A DNA stretch of 64,000 nt from Natrinema salsiterrestre (GCF_029502005.1 NZ_JAMQOT010000001.1:682001-746000), one strand, 5' to 3'. Counted from the stretch's first letter, positions 1 to 8,359 are shown. Program-made: numbers and translations. Notes: generated by a model from the sequence alone, not told the origin.

Positions 1-252
1 CTGAGCAAGCATCTCCGGCAGGAACTCGAGGAGACGCTCGACGGGGCCGGCGAGATGGCACGGGTCTGTGCGGGACTTCGCGAGGAGCTCAAGGCGCGTG
101 ACGTGGCGGTCGACCGACGCCGGGAGATCGTTACGGACGTCGTCAATTCTCCGGATGTTTGGACAGCTTTACGTACGGGTACTTCCAACTGTCCGCAAGT
201 GATCGAGGACGTGCTCGGCGAGGAACTGGCAACCGAGGGGGATCAGCCGTGA
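1..252 (+). CDS. Precorrin-2 dehydrogenase / siroheme synthase N-terminal-type protein, C-terminal part
   Basis: The frame is open from the first base and ends at 252, so only the last 83 codons are present. The visible part is helical and polar, like the C-terminal helical domain of Met8/CysG-N-type precorrin-2 dehydrogenases, which oxidise precorrin-2 with NAD and insert iron into sirohydrochlorin to make siroheme. The strongest support is context: in haloarchaea this gene lies directly before hemA, and here its stop codon overlaps the hemA start (TGATG). The catalytic Rossmann domain lies outside the window, so the assignment rests on neighbourhood plus the tail. Confidence 0.65.
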   Translation: MSKHLRQELEETLDGAGEMARVCAGLREELKARDVAVDRRREIVTDVVNSPDVWTALRTGTSNCPQVIEDVLGEELATEGDQP

Positions 253-1598
253 TGTCGACCGGGGTCGTGACTGCCGGGCGAGTGACCCACAGGAGTGGCA
301 CCGTCGACCAGCTGGCCGCCGTCAGCCCCGAGAGTCAGGACGCCGCGGTCGCGGAACTCCTGACAGTTCCCGACATCGAGGAGGCGTACGTCCTCTCGAC
401 GTGCAATCGGGTCGAGGCGTACGTCGTCGGCTCGGACCACGCCGTCGGCCGCGCCGCCCTCGAGGAGTTTTTCGCCGGTGTCGACGACGAAGCCATCGTG
501 ACGACCGACCACGACGACAGTCTCCGGCATCTGCTTCGGGTGGCCGCCGGGCTCGAATCAGTGATCCTCGGCGAGGATCAGATCATCGGTCAGGTCCGGA
601 CCGCCTACGAGGACGCCCGCGACGCCGACGGCATCGGCTCGATGCTCGAGTCGGCCGTCACGAAGGCGATCCACGTCGGCGAGCGGGCCCGTACCGAGAC
701 CGCGATCAACGAAGGTGTCGTGTCGCTCGGCTCGGCTGCGACGCGACGCGTTGCAAAAGAGATCGACCTCGAGGGAGCGGTCTCTCTGGTCGTCGGGGCC
801 GGCGAGATGGGGCAACTCGCCGCGCGCAGTCTGGCCGCGGCCGGCGTCGACGAACTCGTCGTCGCCAACCGAACCGTCGCCCACGCGGACCATCTCGTCG
901 ACGACGTTACGGACGAGACCGGCGTCACGGCGAGGGCCGTGCCGCTCGAGGCGCTCGACACCGTCGCGACCCGTGCCGACGTCGTCGTGGCGGCGACCGG
1001 TAGCGAGGAACCGGTACTCGAGCGTCGCCATCTCGCGGACGGCGACGCGACCGGAGCCGAGCCGGAGCAGGTGGTCGTCGACCTCGGGCAACCCCGCGAC
1101 GTCGCCCCGACGGCGACCGCGCTGCCCTCGGTGTGCGTCTTCGATCTCGACGACCTCGAGTCGATCACCGACGAGACCCGCGAGCAGCGAGCCGACGCCG
1201 CTCGCGAGGTCGAGGCGATTATCGATCGCGAGTTCGACCTGCTCTGTGAACAGTACAAGCGGGCCCGCGCCGACGAGGCGATCGCGGCGATGTACGAATC
1301 GGCCGAGCGGATCAAGGAACGGGAGGTCGACACCGCGCTGTCACACTTCGACGGCGAGGTGACCGAGAGCCAGCGCGAGGTCGTCGAATCGATGGCCGAC
1401 TCGCTGGTCAACCAGTTGCTCGCTCCCCCGACGAAGAGTCTGCGGGAGGCGGCCGCCGAAGACGACTGGAGTACGATCCACACTGCACTCCAGCTGTTCA
1501 ATCCGGAGTTCGACGCGGAGGACGGCGCATTCGCACCGCCCACAGCCGTCACCGGCGCGAACGGCGAGGCGGGGATCGGCGCGACCGACGACGATTGA
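252..1598 (+). CDS. hemA: Glutamyl-tRNA reductase
   Basis: This 448-aa protein catalyses the first step of C5 tetrapyrrole synthesis, the NADPH-dependent reduction of glutamyl-tRNA to glutamate-1-semialdehyde. The catalytic cysteine motif STCNRVEAY (Cys51), the GEDQIIGQ motif (about 107-114), the Rossmann motif VGAGEMG (181-187) and a C-terminal helical dimerisation domain are all visible. The ATG at 252 was chosen because it overlaps the upstream stop codon and puts the catalytic Cys at the usual position; the frame stays open further upstream but that part is out of phase with the preceding gene. The tail after about residue 425 is a typical haloarchaeal acidic/Gly-rich extension. Confidence 0.95.
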   Translation: MSTGVVTAGRVTHRSGTVDQLAAVSPESQDAAVAELLTVPDIEEAYVLSTCNRVEAYVVGSDHAVGRAALEEFFAGVDDEAIVTTDHDDSLRHLLRVAAGLESVILGEDQIIGQVRTAYEDARDADGIGSMLESAVTKAIHVGERARTETAINEGVVSLGSAATRRVAKEIDLEGAVSLVVGAGEMGQLAARSLAAAGVDELVVANRTVAHADHLVDDVTDETGVTARAVPLEALDTVATRADVVVAATGSEEPVLERRHLADGDATGAEPEQVVVDLGQPRDVAPTATALPSVCVFDLDDLESITDETREQRADAAREVEAIIDREFDLLCEQYKRARADEAIAAMYESAERIKEREVDTALSHFDGEVTESQREVVESMADSLVNQLLAPPTKSLREAAAEDDWSTIHTALQLFNPEFDAEDGAFAPPTAVTGANGEAGIGATDDD

Positions 1599-1757
1599 TC
1601 GGAGCGCGACGCTCGAGCGATACGACCGATTTTCGGACGATTCGACTCGATAGTCAGCGTACCGTTCGGTATCGGGTTCTGCAGTTACGCAACGCGGCCG
1701 AATAGAACGTCGCAGAGCCGCCGCACTCACTGCAGAGTCAGCCGCGTCGAAGCCGTA

Positions 1758-2090
1758 TTATCGATTCGGCGCGCCGTACTCGACGTGGACCGTGGGGACG
1801 CTCGAGGAATCGGGCGCTTCGGTCCCGTTCCAGTCGACGAGCCGGACGTTCGCCATCTGGCCGGAGAAGCGGAATCGCTGGACGCCGACGTCGATCGCAC
1901 CCTCGGCGACGCCGCCGGCGACGACCGTTCCCTCGGCGACGGGATCGTCGGCGAGCATCTCGAGATCGCCGTCGACGGCGATCTCGTAGTTCGACGGAAC
2001 GCCGCGTCCGACGATCGTCACGAGGTTGGGAAGCGCACTATCCGTTGCAGCCGCGTCAGCTCGGTTCTCGACCGATGTGTCGCGTGCCAT
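1758..2090 (-). CDS. Uncharacterised haloarchaeal protein
   Basis: This 110-aa protein starts MARDTSVEN. It has an Ala-rich N-terminus and a beta-rich body (LPNLVTIVGRGVPSNYEIAVDGDL) ending in a VEYGAPNR tail. I see no signal peptide, membrane segment or metal motif. The ATG at 2090 lies about 26 nt downstream of a TATA-like CTTATG near 2116, which fits a leaderless mRNA; the frame runs nine codons further upstream but that would pass through the promoter. The alternation of Gly and beta-type residues suggests a small all-beta domain. I do not recognise a family. Confidence 0.7.
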   Translation of the reverse strand: MARDTSVENRADAAATDSALPNLVTIVGRGVPSNYEIAVDGDLEMLADDPVAEGTVVAGGVAEGAIDVGVQRFRFSGQMANVRLVDWNGTEAPDSSSVPTVHVEYGAPNR

Positions 2091-2236
2091 GCTTCGATAA
2101 GTCGAACATCCCGGCATAAGCTTTCTTGTCGAAAAAATGGTAAGAAAGCGTGACTATGGCGACTGGGCTACTACTAGCCGCCAACGGGAGTTACCGGGCC
2201 AACGTTTAGGGTCGGTAGTGTAGTCGGGACTATCGA

Positions 2237-2500
2237 ATGCTCGAACTCTACCAGGCGGAGAGCTGTCCTCACAGCGCGGACGTCCGGCAGAAACTGACCG
2301 ATCTCGGCGTCTCGTACGTGATTCACAATCCCCGGCGACCCGGCCACGAGGGCGGCGACGTGCGCAACGACTGGACCCACGAGGCGATGATAGATCTCGG
2401 CGGCGAGGATGCGATCCCGTTTCTCGTCGATACCGACCGCGAAGAATCCCTCTACGAGAGCGACGAAATCGTCGACTACCTCGAGGAACACTACTCGTAG
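2237..2500 (+). CDS. Glutaredoxin-like / GST N-terminal domain protein
   Basis: This 87-aa thioredoxin-fold protein has a one-cysteine active site C10-P-H-S13 after a beta-strand LELYQAES. The IPFLVD strand contains the cis-proline, and an ESDEIVDYLEEHYS C-terminal helix follows, as in glutathione S-transferase N-terminal domains and glutaredoxins. Haloarchaea generally use gamma-glutamylcysteine rather than glutathione, so the thiol partner is probably that (inference). It stands alone with a TTTAG box about 30 nt upstream. Its length matches the single-domain haloarchaeal members. Confidence 0.85.
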   Translation: MLELYQAESCPHSADVRQKLTDLGVSYVIHNPRRPGHEGGDVRNDWTHEAMIDLGGEDAIPFLVDTDREESLYESDEIVDYLEEHYS

Positions 2501-2535
2501 CTACGTCCCCGACCCGACGGTCGAAATGCGGCCGA

Positions 2536-2733
2536 TCAGTCGTTCGACGGGATCAGATCGCGGACGAGAACCGCACCGGGGATAGCCGGCGCGGTCGGAC
2601 GAACGATCGACTCGGTCGAGTCGATCGCGTGCCCCGTGTCGACGTGGTGATCGATCGCCGCCCGGGAGCGGTTCCGTCGTGACGGTTCCTCGGCCGCGTT
2701 CAGATGCCAGTCGCAGTCGAGACAGTACTTCAT
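2536..2733 (-). CDS. Small zinc-ribbon-like protein
   Basis: This 65-aa protein begins MKYCLDCDWHLNAAEEPSRRN and contains a CxxC near the N-terminus and two histidines in DHHVDTG about 30 residues later. The CxxC...HH pattern suggests a C2H2-type single zinc site, common among haloarchaeal microproteins of this size. The ATG at 2733 is chosen because it starts exactly at the conserved-looking domain; an upstream-extended frame is Arg-rich and looks non-coding. No function can be assigned; a nucleic-acid or protein contact role is only a guess. Confidence 0.7.
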   Translation of the reverse strand: MKYCLDCDWHLNAAEEPSRRNRSRAAIDHHVDTGHAIDSTESIVRPTAPAIPGAVLVRDLIPSND

Positions 2734-2886
2734 CGTAACTCGATCTCCGGCCGTACCCGTGAAGCCCTTTTGATCCGGTCTCGAGCGGGACTCGAGTATC
2801 GCCCTCGGTGCGTACTCGAAAACGCGACTCCGGGCCCTCCGTCTCGCTCCAGCGGGATGCGCTCGACCCGAGCTGTCGTCACCCAC

Positions 2887-3522
2887 TCAGTATAACTCGT
2901 CGAACGAGCGGACGCGGTAATCGCCGAGCACACACTGACCCCGCCGTTCGTGACCGACCCGTTCGACGTGGATCGCATCGAGACCGGCGTTCCAGGCCGC
3001 GCCGACGTCGTTCGCACCGTCACCGGCGAGGACGCCCAGATGGCCGTTGTGAGCGACACCGAGGTCGGTCATCACCCGCTGGACGGGTCCCGGATCGGGC
3101 TTCCAGCCCGTCTCCTCGGTGCAACACAGCCGCGCGTCGAACCAGTCTCGGATTCCGAGGTTGTCGAGGACCGGCTCGCAGAGGAACTCCTGACAGTGCG
3201 TGACCAGTCCGACCGGGGCGTCGAGCTCCGCGACGAACGCGGCGTCCTCGTGCAGATAGGTCTGTTCGGCCCGCACCAGCGGATCCTCCTCGTCGTGGAA
3301 CGCCTCCCAGAAGGATTCGGGGTCGACGCCCCACTCCTCGAGTTGCCGGTCCCGAGAGCCGGTCAGGCCGTTCCAGAGGATATCGGCCTCCCGGTCGGTG
3401 AACTCGCGGCCGAGCCGGTCGCCGACCCGGTCGAACACGTCGCGAGTGTAGGCCCACTCGACGTCGACGAGCGTCCCGTCGAGGTCGAGCAGCCAGAAGT
3501 CGTACTCACGCTCGAGGTCCAT
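2887..3522 (-). CDS. HAD superfamily hydrolase
   Basis: This 211-aa phosphatase-type protein has motif I DLDGTLVD with nucleophile D13 and acid D15, a helical cap domain (about 20-90), motif II in the VGLVTHCQE strand, a lysine in GWKPDPGP (motif III), and GDGANDVGAAWNAGL (motif IV), so the full set of HAD catalytic residues is present. The layout is that of phosphoglycolate-phosphatase/beta-phosphoglucomutase-like enzymes, but the substrate cannot be told. The ATG at 3522 begins directly before motif I. It is a single gene, tail to tail with nothing obvious. Confidence 0.85.
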   Translation of the reverse strand: MDLEREYDFWLLDLDGTLVDVEWAYTRDVFDRVGDRLGREFTDREADILWNGLTGSRDRQLEEWGVDPESFWEAFHDEEDPLVRAEQTYLHEDAAFVAELDAPVGLVTHCQEFLCEPVLDNLGIRDWFDARLCCTEETGWKPDPGPVQRVMTDLGVAHNGHLGVLAGDGANDVGAAWNAGLDAIHVERVGHERRGQCVLGDYRVRSFDELY

Positions 3523-3692
3523 CGGAGGAAGGTCTATGCGGTTCTCGAGTAAATGTTTATCGCCGTTCAGCGGGCGAAGCGGAGAGCCAGCCCCCGCGTA
3601 CGGATCGGCTACCGGTCCAGTCCGACCCATCCTCGTCTCAGCTACTATCGAGCGGTGAGCGACCTATAAATAACCCATCGGATACCACCCCG

Positions 3693-3702
3693 AATATATA
3701 AC
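3693..3702 (+). promoter_or_regulatory. TATA box for the wHTH gene at 3727
   Basis: AATATATAAC is centred about 27-30 nt before the ATG at 3727, the spacing expected for a leaderless haloarchaeal transcript. Confidence 0.6.
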
Positions 3703-3726
3703 CGGATAGTACGCCCTCCTACTGGC

Positions 3727-4203
3727 ATGGTCGAGACGGATTCGGACGCCAGCGGCGATCACCGGCACAGCGGCCTCGAGGACCAAACCCGCATCGGTTC
3801 GGAGATGGGCGATGACGGAGCGGCCGATCTCGACGAACTGTTACGGATACTGAGTAACCGGCGTCGCCGGTGTGTTCTCTACTGTCTGGACGCCGCGGAC
3901 CATCGAGACGTCGAGACGCTCGCGAAACGCGTCGTGACCCGGTTGGAACGAACGGTTCCGGACGATCGTGCCGAGGTCAGATACGACGACGTCGAGCTCT
4001 CGCTCGTCCACGTCGACATCCCGATGTTGGAGGATGCCGACGTCATTTCGTACGACCGGCGACGCGGCGATCTGTGTCTCGACTGCCCGCCGACACGCAT
4101 CGAACCCCTTCTCGAAACGTGTGCCGCACTCGACCCGTGTGCCGAGACGGACGACGGACGCGAGAGCGACGAGTTGGAAGCCGCATCGTCGTGCGACCGG
4201 TGA
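3727..4203 (+). CDS. DUF7344-like winged-helix regulator
   Basis: This 158-aa protein has an acidic, His-containing N-terminal tail (1-35) followed by DELLRILSNRRRRCVLYCLDA. That LSNxRRRxxLYxL signature marks the many haloarchaeal winged-helix proteins of the DUF7344 type. The second half (YDDVELSLVHVDIPMLEDADVISYDRR) fits the recognition helix and wing. It is probably a soluble DNA-binding regulator, but its targets are unknown. Four Cys residues near the C-terminus (LCLDCPP, ETCAALDPC) could bind metal or react with oxidants. It is monocistronic, with the convergent PBP-fold operon downstream across a hairpin element. Confidence 0.75.
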   Translation: MVETDSDASGDHRHSGLEDQTRIGSEMGDDGAADLDELLRILSNRRRRCVLYCLDAADHRDVETLAKRVVTRLERTVPDDRAEVRYDDVELSLVHVDIPMLEDADVISYDRRRGDLCLDCPPTRIEPLLETCAALDPCAETDDGRESDELEAASSCDR

Positions 4204-4206
4204 ACC

Positions 4207-4286
4207 GCCTCGAGGTCAAGTGCTTCGAGAGACCGACGGTCTCTCGTCGTCCCGAGAATCGTTGATTCTCGGACGGCCCCGAGGCG
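4207..4286. repeat. Tandem triloop hairpin element A
   Basis: Two perfect 9-bp hairpins, each with a 3-nt loop, lie in tandem. CGAGAGACC-GAC-GGTCTCTCG is at 4226-4246 and CCGAGAATC-GTT-GATTCTCGG at 4252-4272, separated by 5 nt. Near-perfect outer arms CGCCTCGAGG (4207-4216) and CCCCGAGGCG (4277-4286) enclose both. The element lies between convergent genes and could act as a bidirectional terminator, but the same layout occurs elsewhere in the window, including inside a gene, so a mobile or expanded palindromic element is the better reading. Confidence 0.75.
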
Positions 4287-4324
4287 CTCGACTCGTTTCG
4301 CCCGTCGACCGATTCCCGGAGCCG

Positions 4325-5305
4325 TTACTCCGTCGTCGATCGAACTCGATCGGCGTACTCGGTCACGACCGGGTCGTCGGGCCGGAGCGAGTCGGTCCAC
4401 GCCGCGTCCGGATCGATATCGCCGTCGAGCAGGGCCGTCTCGGAGAGCGTCTCGCCGAGCCGACGCCAGCGGTCCGGATCCTGCGCGCCCCACCCGTGCG
4501 TTCGGACGTGCGGCGTGAACTGTAACTGGTGTGCGGCGGTTTCGAACTTGCGCCGCTCGATCCCTCGATTGCGCTCGAGCGTCGCGTTTCTGTCGACCAG
4601 AACGTCGATCGCACGCTCCGGGTCCCGAGTCGCGGCGGCCCAGCCCCGGGCGGTCGCTCGCAGGAAGGATCGAACCGTCTCCGCTCGCTCGGCCGCGAAT
4701 TCGGGACCGGTGACGAGCGTCATCCCGTAGATATCCAGATACTCGCCGATCGGAAGCTCGTCGGGCGTTCGATCGTGCTCCCGGCCGATTTCGATCCCGT
4801 TGGTGACCACGCCGACCGCGGCGTCGACCGTCCCGTCGATCACCTTGTGCTGGACGCGGTGGTGCGTGTGCGGATCGACGTCGTGGAGTTCGACTTCGTC
4901 CCGGATGCCCGCGTTCTCGAGCAACTGGGCGGTGAGGATCCGCGTCTTCGTCGCGGAGGGCGCGATGGTCCGACCGGCGAGTTGCTCGGGTTCGGAGAGC
5001 GGTTCGCCGAAGACGTCCCGCAGGGTGTAGACGGCCGCCGGCGTCTTCTGGGTCACCGCGGCGACCGCGAGCGGGTCGAACCCCTCGCTCTGTTTCGCCA
5101 GCACGGCGCTCGCACCGGCGAGGGCGATGTCCGCGTCGCCGCGGGCGGCGCGTTCGGCCGCGTACGGCGAGCCGTGGCCCTCGACGAACTGGATCTCGAG
5201 GCCCTCCTCGCGGTAGAACCCGTCCTCGCGGGCGAGGAAGTACGGCGACTGGAAGCCGTTTGGCTCCCAGTTGAGCTGGAAGGAGACCGGATCGGTCGCG
5301 GTCAC
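4325..5305 (-). CDS. NMT1/THI5-like PBP-fold protein without signal peptide (3 of 3)
   Basis: This 326-aa protein starts with a GTG that overlaps the upstream stop (GTGA). From the first residues it reads as a mature type-2 periplasmic-binding fold: FQLNWEPNGFQSPYFLA, then DGFYREEGLEIQFVEG and GDADIALAG, typical of the NMT1/THI5/ThiY family (sulfonate, nitrate or HMP-precursor binding). There is no Tat or Sec signal and no lipobox cysteine, so it appears cytoplasmic. No permease or ATPase gene is adjacent. Family members of this fold can be enzymes (THI5, MqnA/MqnD, dihydroxyphthalate decarboxylase), which fits the context better than transport. Confidence 0.8.
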   Translation of the reverse strand: MTATDPVSFQLNWEPNGFQSPYFLAREDGFYREEGLEIQFVEGHGSPYAAERAARGDADIALAGASAVLAKQSEGFDPLAVAAVTQKTPAAVYTLRDVFGEPLSEPEQLAGRTIAPSATKTRILTAQLLENAGIRDEVELHDVDPHTHHRVQHKVIDGTVDAAVGVVTNGIEIGREHDRTPDELPIGEYLDIYGMTLVTGPEFAAERAETVRSFLRATARGWAAATRDPERAIDVLVDRNATLERNRGIERRKFETAAHQLQFTPHVRTHGWGAQDPDRWRRLGETLSETALLDGDIDPDAAWTDSLRPDDPVVTEYADRVRSTTE

Positions 5306-6324
5306 GCCTCCACCTCGAGGTCGGTCCGGAACAGCCCGTCGGGGAGGTCGTCGATGCCGAGCGTGTCCGCGCCCGCGATGGATCTGAGGTGGTCGAACAA
5401 CCGTTCCATCCCCGCGACGGTGGTCTCGTCCCAGTCGGGAACGACCATCTCGCGCCACCGGTCGCGGACGGCGCGGACGACCGCGGGGTCGCTCTCGTAC
5501 ATGAGTCGCTCGCCGATCTCATCCCAGAGCTCGTCGTCCCGTTGCAGCCGCTCGACGGCGTCCCGAAAGGCACCCTGAAACCCGCGGATTGCGTCCGGAT
5601 GCGCGTCGAGATACGCCTCGCTCGTCAGGAACGTCGAGACGGGGATCGGCCGATCGGCGTCGGTATCGATCCCGGCGTCCGCGAGGCGGTCGACGAGCCG
5701 CGACATCGGCAGGACCTCGCGGTAGGGCCCGGTCTCGACGATCTCCGGAACGATCTGCCAGAACTGCAGGATCGCGTCGACCTCGCCGTCCTCGAGCAGC
5801 CGGGTGAGTTCGACCTTCGAGCCGGCTTCGACCGGTGTGGCCGTCTCGTCGGGGTCGAAGCCGTGAAACTCGCGGCAGGCCGCCCGGACGAGGATCCAGT
5901 TCTTGTCGAGGCGTCTGACGACGCCGACTCGGTGCCCGGAGAGATCCGCGAGCCCCTCGATCGGCGAGTCGGTCGGCGCGACCAGCCCGCCGACCGTCTG
6001 GCCGTAGGGGTGGACGGCGACGATCGGCGCGCCCGCGGCCCGCTCGCGGGCCGTCGAGATGTAATCGATGTCGATCAGATCGGCGTCGCCCTCCTGGAGT
6101 TTCGCCTCGACGGTCTCGCGGCCCTCGTCGAGTTCGTCGGAGACGAGTTGCAAGTCGAGATGGAACCCGCGGTCGTGATCGTAGCCGAACCGTTTGATCG
6201 TATAGAGCATGTACCGCGGGCTGCCGTTGTGTTCGAATCGTGCGCGCAGGACGGCTCGATCGCCCGGGTCGCCCTGAAACTCGTCGATCGCGGCCTGCTG
6301 GGAACCGATGTCGATGGTGGTCAT
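5302..6324 (-). CDS. PBP-fold protein without signal peptide (2 of 3)
   Basis: This 340-aa protein shares the type-2 binding-protein layout with its neighbours. A strand/helix start (RARFEHNGSPRYMLYTIKRFGYD) leads to GDADLIDIDYISTARERAAGAPIVAVHPYG, then DLSGHRVGVVRRLDKNWILVRAA (hinge to lobe 2) and a DGEVDAILQFWQ segment. No signal peptide or lipobox is present. It lies 42 bp after the first gene and overlaps the third by 4 bp, so the three are one operon. The three proteins are clearly different from each other, so this is not a recent tandem duplication. Substrate unknown. Confidence 0.75.
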   Translation of the reverse strand: MTTIDIGSQQAAIDEFQGDPGDRAVLRARFEHNGSPRYMLYTIKRFGYDHDRGFHLDLQLVSDELDEGRETVEAKLQEGDADLIDIDYISTARERAAGAPIVAVHPYGQTVGGLVAPTDSPIEGLADLSGHRVGVVRRLDKNWILVRAACREFHGFDPDETATPVEAGSKVELTRLLEDGEVDAILQFWQIVPEIVETGPYREVLPMSRLVDRLADAGIDTDADRPIPVSTFLTSEAYLDAHPDAIRGFQGAFRDAVERLQRDDELWDEIGERLMYESDPAVVRAVRDRWREMVVPDWDETTVAGMERLFDHLRSIAGADTLGIDDLPDGLFRTDLEVEA

Positions 6325-6366
6325 GGCTGTCGTCTGGTTGGGGGAATCTGGTGTCTCGAGAGGCGA

Positions 6367-7260
6367 TCACAGCGGCGCGACGATGTCGTCGATCGCCGCG
6401 CTCTCGTCGATCAGTCCGCGGGACTGCATCCACTCGAGGTGGTCGTCCAGTTCCGCGGGATCGACGGGGTCGGGAACCTCGTACCGCGGGACGGTGAGCT
6501 CCTCGCGGACCGCGTCCACGTCGACGTCCTCGAACAGCTCGGGTGCGACCGCCGCATCGGCCTCGAGCAGTTCCAGATACGTGCCGCGGAACGCGTCGGG
6601 CTCGGCATTGATATCGTCGACCGCGCGGCCGTAAGCGCGGAGGAACGCCTCGAGAACGTCCCGATCGACGTCGTCGCTGCCGACGATCCCCATGTGGTTG
6701 TCGTACTCGAGGAGTCGCCGGAAGCCGAGGTGATCGGCGAGGGTGCTGTGGGGATCGATGAGCGTCACCGCGTCGACGCGGCCCTCGGAGAGCGCCCGCA
6801 GTCTGTCCGTCGGCATTCCGCAGCCGACGAGGTCGATCTCCGCCGGGGAGACGTAGTCCTCGAGGGCTTTGCGGGCGGTGTACTCCTGGCCGGTCCGGCG
6901 GTTGACGCCGACCGGAACGTCGGCGAGGTCGGCCGGCGTCTCGACGTCGGTGTCGGGGCGCGTGAACACCGTGTACGGGAGATCGGCGAAGGTCCCGTTC
7001 GCGACCACCCGGCCGTCGCCCATGGTCCACGTCCGGCGGATGCTCTCCCACTTGCAGATGGGGTAGAGATCCACGTCGTACTCGCCCGTCAGCGTCTCCG
7101 CCGCGGGAATGTACTTGACGGACACGTCCCGTCTGTCCCGTTCGACCAGGTCGACCGCGAGCCCCTCGTCGCGGAAGTAGCCTCGTTCGGTCGCTACCTT
7201 CTGTGGTAACACGAACGAGAACGGGAGGTGGAACACCCTGACAGCACGGTCTGCTAACAT
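6367..7260 (-). CDS. PBP-fold protein without signal peptide (1 of 3)
   Basis: This 297-aa protein from the ATG at 7260 opens with VFHLPFSFVLPQKVATERGYFRDEGLAVDLVERD, a type-2 binding-protein first lobe. EYDVDLYPICKWESIRRTW, TPADLADVPVGVNRRTGQE (entry to lobe 2) and SEGRVDAVTLIDPHSTLAD follow. In layout it recalls 4,5-dihydroxyphthalate decarboxylase-like or MqnD-like enzymes as much as binding proteins. There is no export signal. It is the first gene of a three-gene operon transcribed divergently from a cupin gene. A GTG four codons upstream is possible, but the ATG suits the TATA box at 7284-7292. Confidence 0.75.
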   Translation of the reverse strand: MLADRAVRVFHLPFSFVLPQKVATERGYFRDEGLAVDLVERDRRDVSVKYIPAAETLTGEYDVDLYPICKWESIRRTWTMGDGRVVANGTFADLPYTVFTRPDTDVETPADLADVPVGVNRRTGQEYTARKALEDYVSPAEIDLVGCGMPTDRLRALSEGRVDAVTLIDPHSTLADHLGFRRLLEYDNHMGIVGSDDVDRDVLEAFLRAYGRAVDDINAEPDAFRGTYLELLEADAAVAPELFEDVDVDAVREELTVPRYEVPDPVDPAELDDHLEWMQSRGLIDESAAIDDIVAPL

Positions 7261-7283
7261 GGGACACGCCACACCGTTGAGAT

Positions 7284-7292
7284 GCTTAAAAC
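7284..7292 (-). promoter_or_regulatory. TATA box for the three-gene PBP-fold operon
   Basis: On the minus strand GTTTTAAGC is centred about 27 nt before the ATG at 7260, fitting a leaderless start. The opposite strand carries GTTTATC (7307-7313), which may serve the divergent cupin gene. Confidence 0.5.
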
Positions 7293-7343
7293 GTTTTCAC
7301 GATACGTTTATCTGTGATTCCGTGGAGAGTGACCCCCGTTCCC

Positions 7344-7706
7344 ATGGAACAGTTATCGACAGCCCGTGCGGAGTTCGAGGAGGTCGCCGACGGGGTCCAC
7401 CTCGCGCCGCTTCCGGCAGGGAAACGGGCGGGGATGATCTACTGGCGAATCGAACCGGGGGCGACGTTGCCGTCGCATTCCCACTCGAACGAGCAGCTCG
7501 GCTTCGTCACCGACGGGGAACTCGTCGCGATCGTCGAGGGCACGGAGTACGCGCTCGAGGCCGGCGACGCCTACATGTTCTCGAGTAACGAGCGACACGG
7601 TGCCGAAAACCGGAGTGCTGACGACGCGATCGGCATCGGCGTCCTCGCACCGCCGCGAGAAGAGCCCGACTGGCGACGGACGGCGTCGGCGGTCGATCGG
7701 GGGTGA
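7344..7706 (+). CDS. Single-domain cupin protein
   Basis: This 120-aa beta-barrel protein has cupin motif 1 with H45, H47 and E50 (PSHSHSNEQLGFV) and motif 2 around H85 (YMFSSNERHG), so a 3-His/1-Glu metal site is possible. Small cupins of this kind act as dioxygenases, isomerases or ligand sensors. It is divergent from the three PBP-fold genes, with about 80 bp between, which suggests a shared pathway. ATG 7344 was preferred over an in-frame GTG at 7314 because the domain starts right after it. Confidence 0.8.
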   Translation: MEQLSTARAEFEEVADGVHLAPLPAGKRAGMIYWRIEPGATLPSHSHSNEQLGFVTDGELVAIVEGTEYALEAGDAYMFSSNERHGAENRSADDAIGIGVLAPPREEPDWRRTASAVDRG

Positions 7707-7749
7707 GAGCCCCGCGGGAACCACCGCGCGCCGGAGGGGGTCACGACCA

Positions 7750-7757
7750 GTATATTG
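7750..7757 (+). promoter_or_regulatory. TATA box for the VOC gene at 7782
   Basis: GTATATTG lies about 28 nt before the ATG at 7782, consistent with leaderless transcription. Confidence 0.5.
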
Positions 7758-7781
7758 AACGTCCTCGTCGTACTGGCATCC

Positions 7782-8243
7782 ATGGACGCCGTCGACCACA
7801 TCAACGTCGATGTCGACAGCCTCGACCCGTGTTACGAATTCTACCGGGAGACCCTCGAGCTCGACCTACTCAGACCGCCCGCAGATTTCGAGGGCGACCA
7901 CGCGATGTTCCGGGCCGGCGAGACCGTCGTGACGCTGGCCGAAACGGGCCGCGCCGAGAACTGGGACGAGCGAGGGCTCGCCCATCCCCTCGACAAGGCG
8001 CATCTCGCGTTCGAGACCGACCGGCAGACCTACGATTCACTGATCGACGCCCTCGAGGGACAGTTTCCGAACCAGGGACCCTACGACTGGGGCGAGTTCG
8101 AGGGGTTCTACGTCCTCGATCCCGACGGAAATCTCCTCGAGGTCGTCACCTACGAGGCCCCCGAGGGCGACCGATCGCGACCGTTGCTCACGCACGACGT
8201 CGTGGAGGAGGCGGACTCGAGCGGTGCCGAAGATCTCGGGTAG
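7782..8243 (+). CDS. VOC (glyoxalase/bleomycin resistance/dioxygenase) family protein
   Basis: This 153-aa protein has the paired beta-alpha-beta-beta-beta modules of the vicinal-oxygen-chelate fold. It begins with MDAVDHINVDVDS (metal ligand H6) followed by CYEFYRETLELDLL; the second module contains KAHLAFET and ends in the classic FYVLDPDGNLLEVVTYE with the metal-ligand glutamate. It is probably a soluble metal-dependent lyase, dioxygenase or resistance protein with unknown substrate. It is a single gene 75 bp after the cupin. The last 25 residues are a polar tail. Confidence 0.85.
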   Translation: MDAVDHINVDVDSLDPCYEFYRETLELDLLRPPADFEGDHAMFRAGETVVTLAETGRAENWDERGLAHPLDKAHLAFETDRQTYDSLIDALEGQFPNQGPYDWGEFEGFYVLDPDGNLLEVVTYEAPEGDRSRPLLTHDVVEEADSSGAEDLG

Positions 8244-8359
8244 ATCGAATTCGGCCGGTGGGAATTAAATCGGCGGCCGGCGGGACTCGCGAACAGTTGT
8301 TCACCACGAATCGGCCGGAAAGCGGCCGTCGTACCGGTATCTTCGGATCGACGTTTCCC

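Noticed and set aside
4226-4272. Reading element A simply as a bidirectional terminator
   Set aside because: No T-runs follow either hairpin, and the same architecture occurs inside a coding region and inside a broken gene.
5389-7209. Open frame of 606 codons opposite the PBP-fold operon
   Set aside because: Composition follows the complementary codon pattern; no domain visible.
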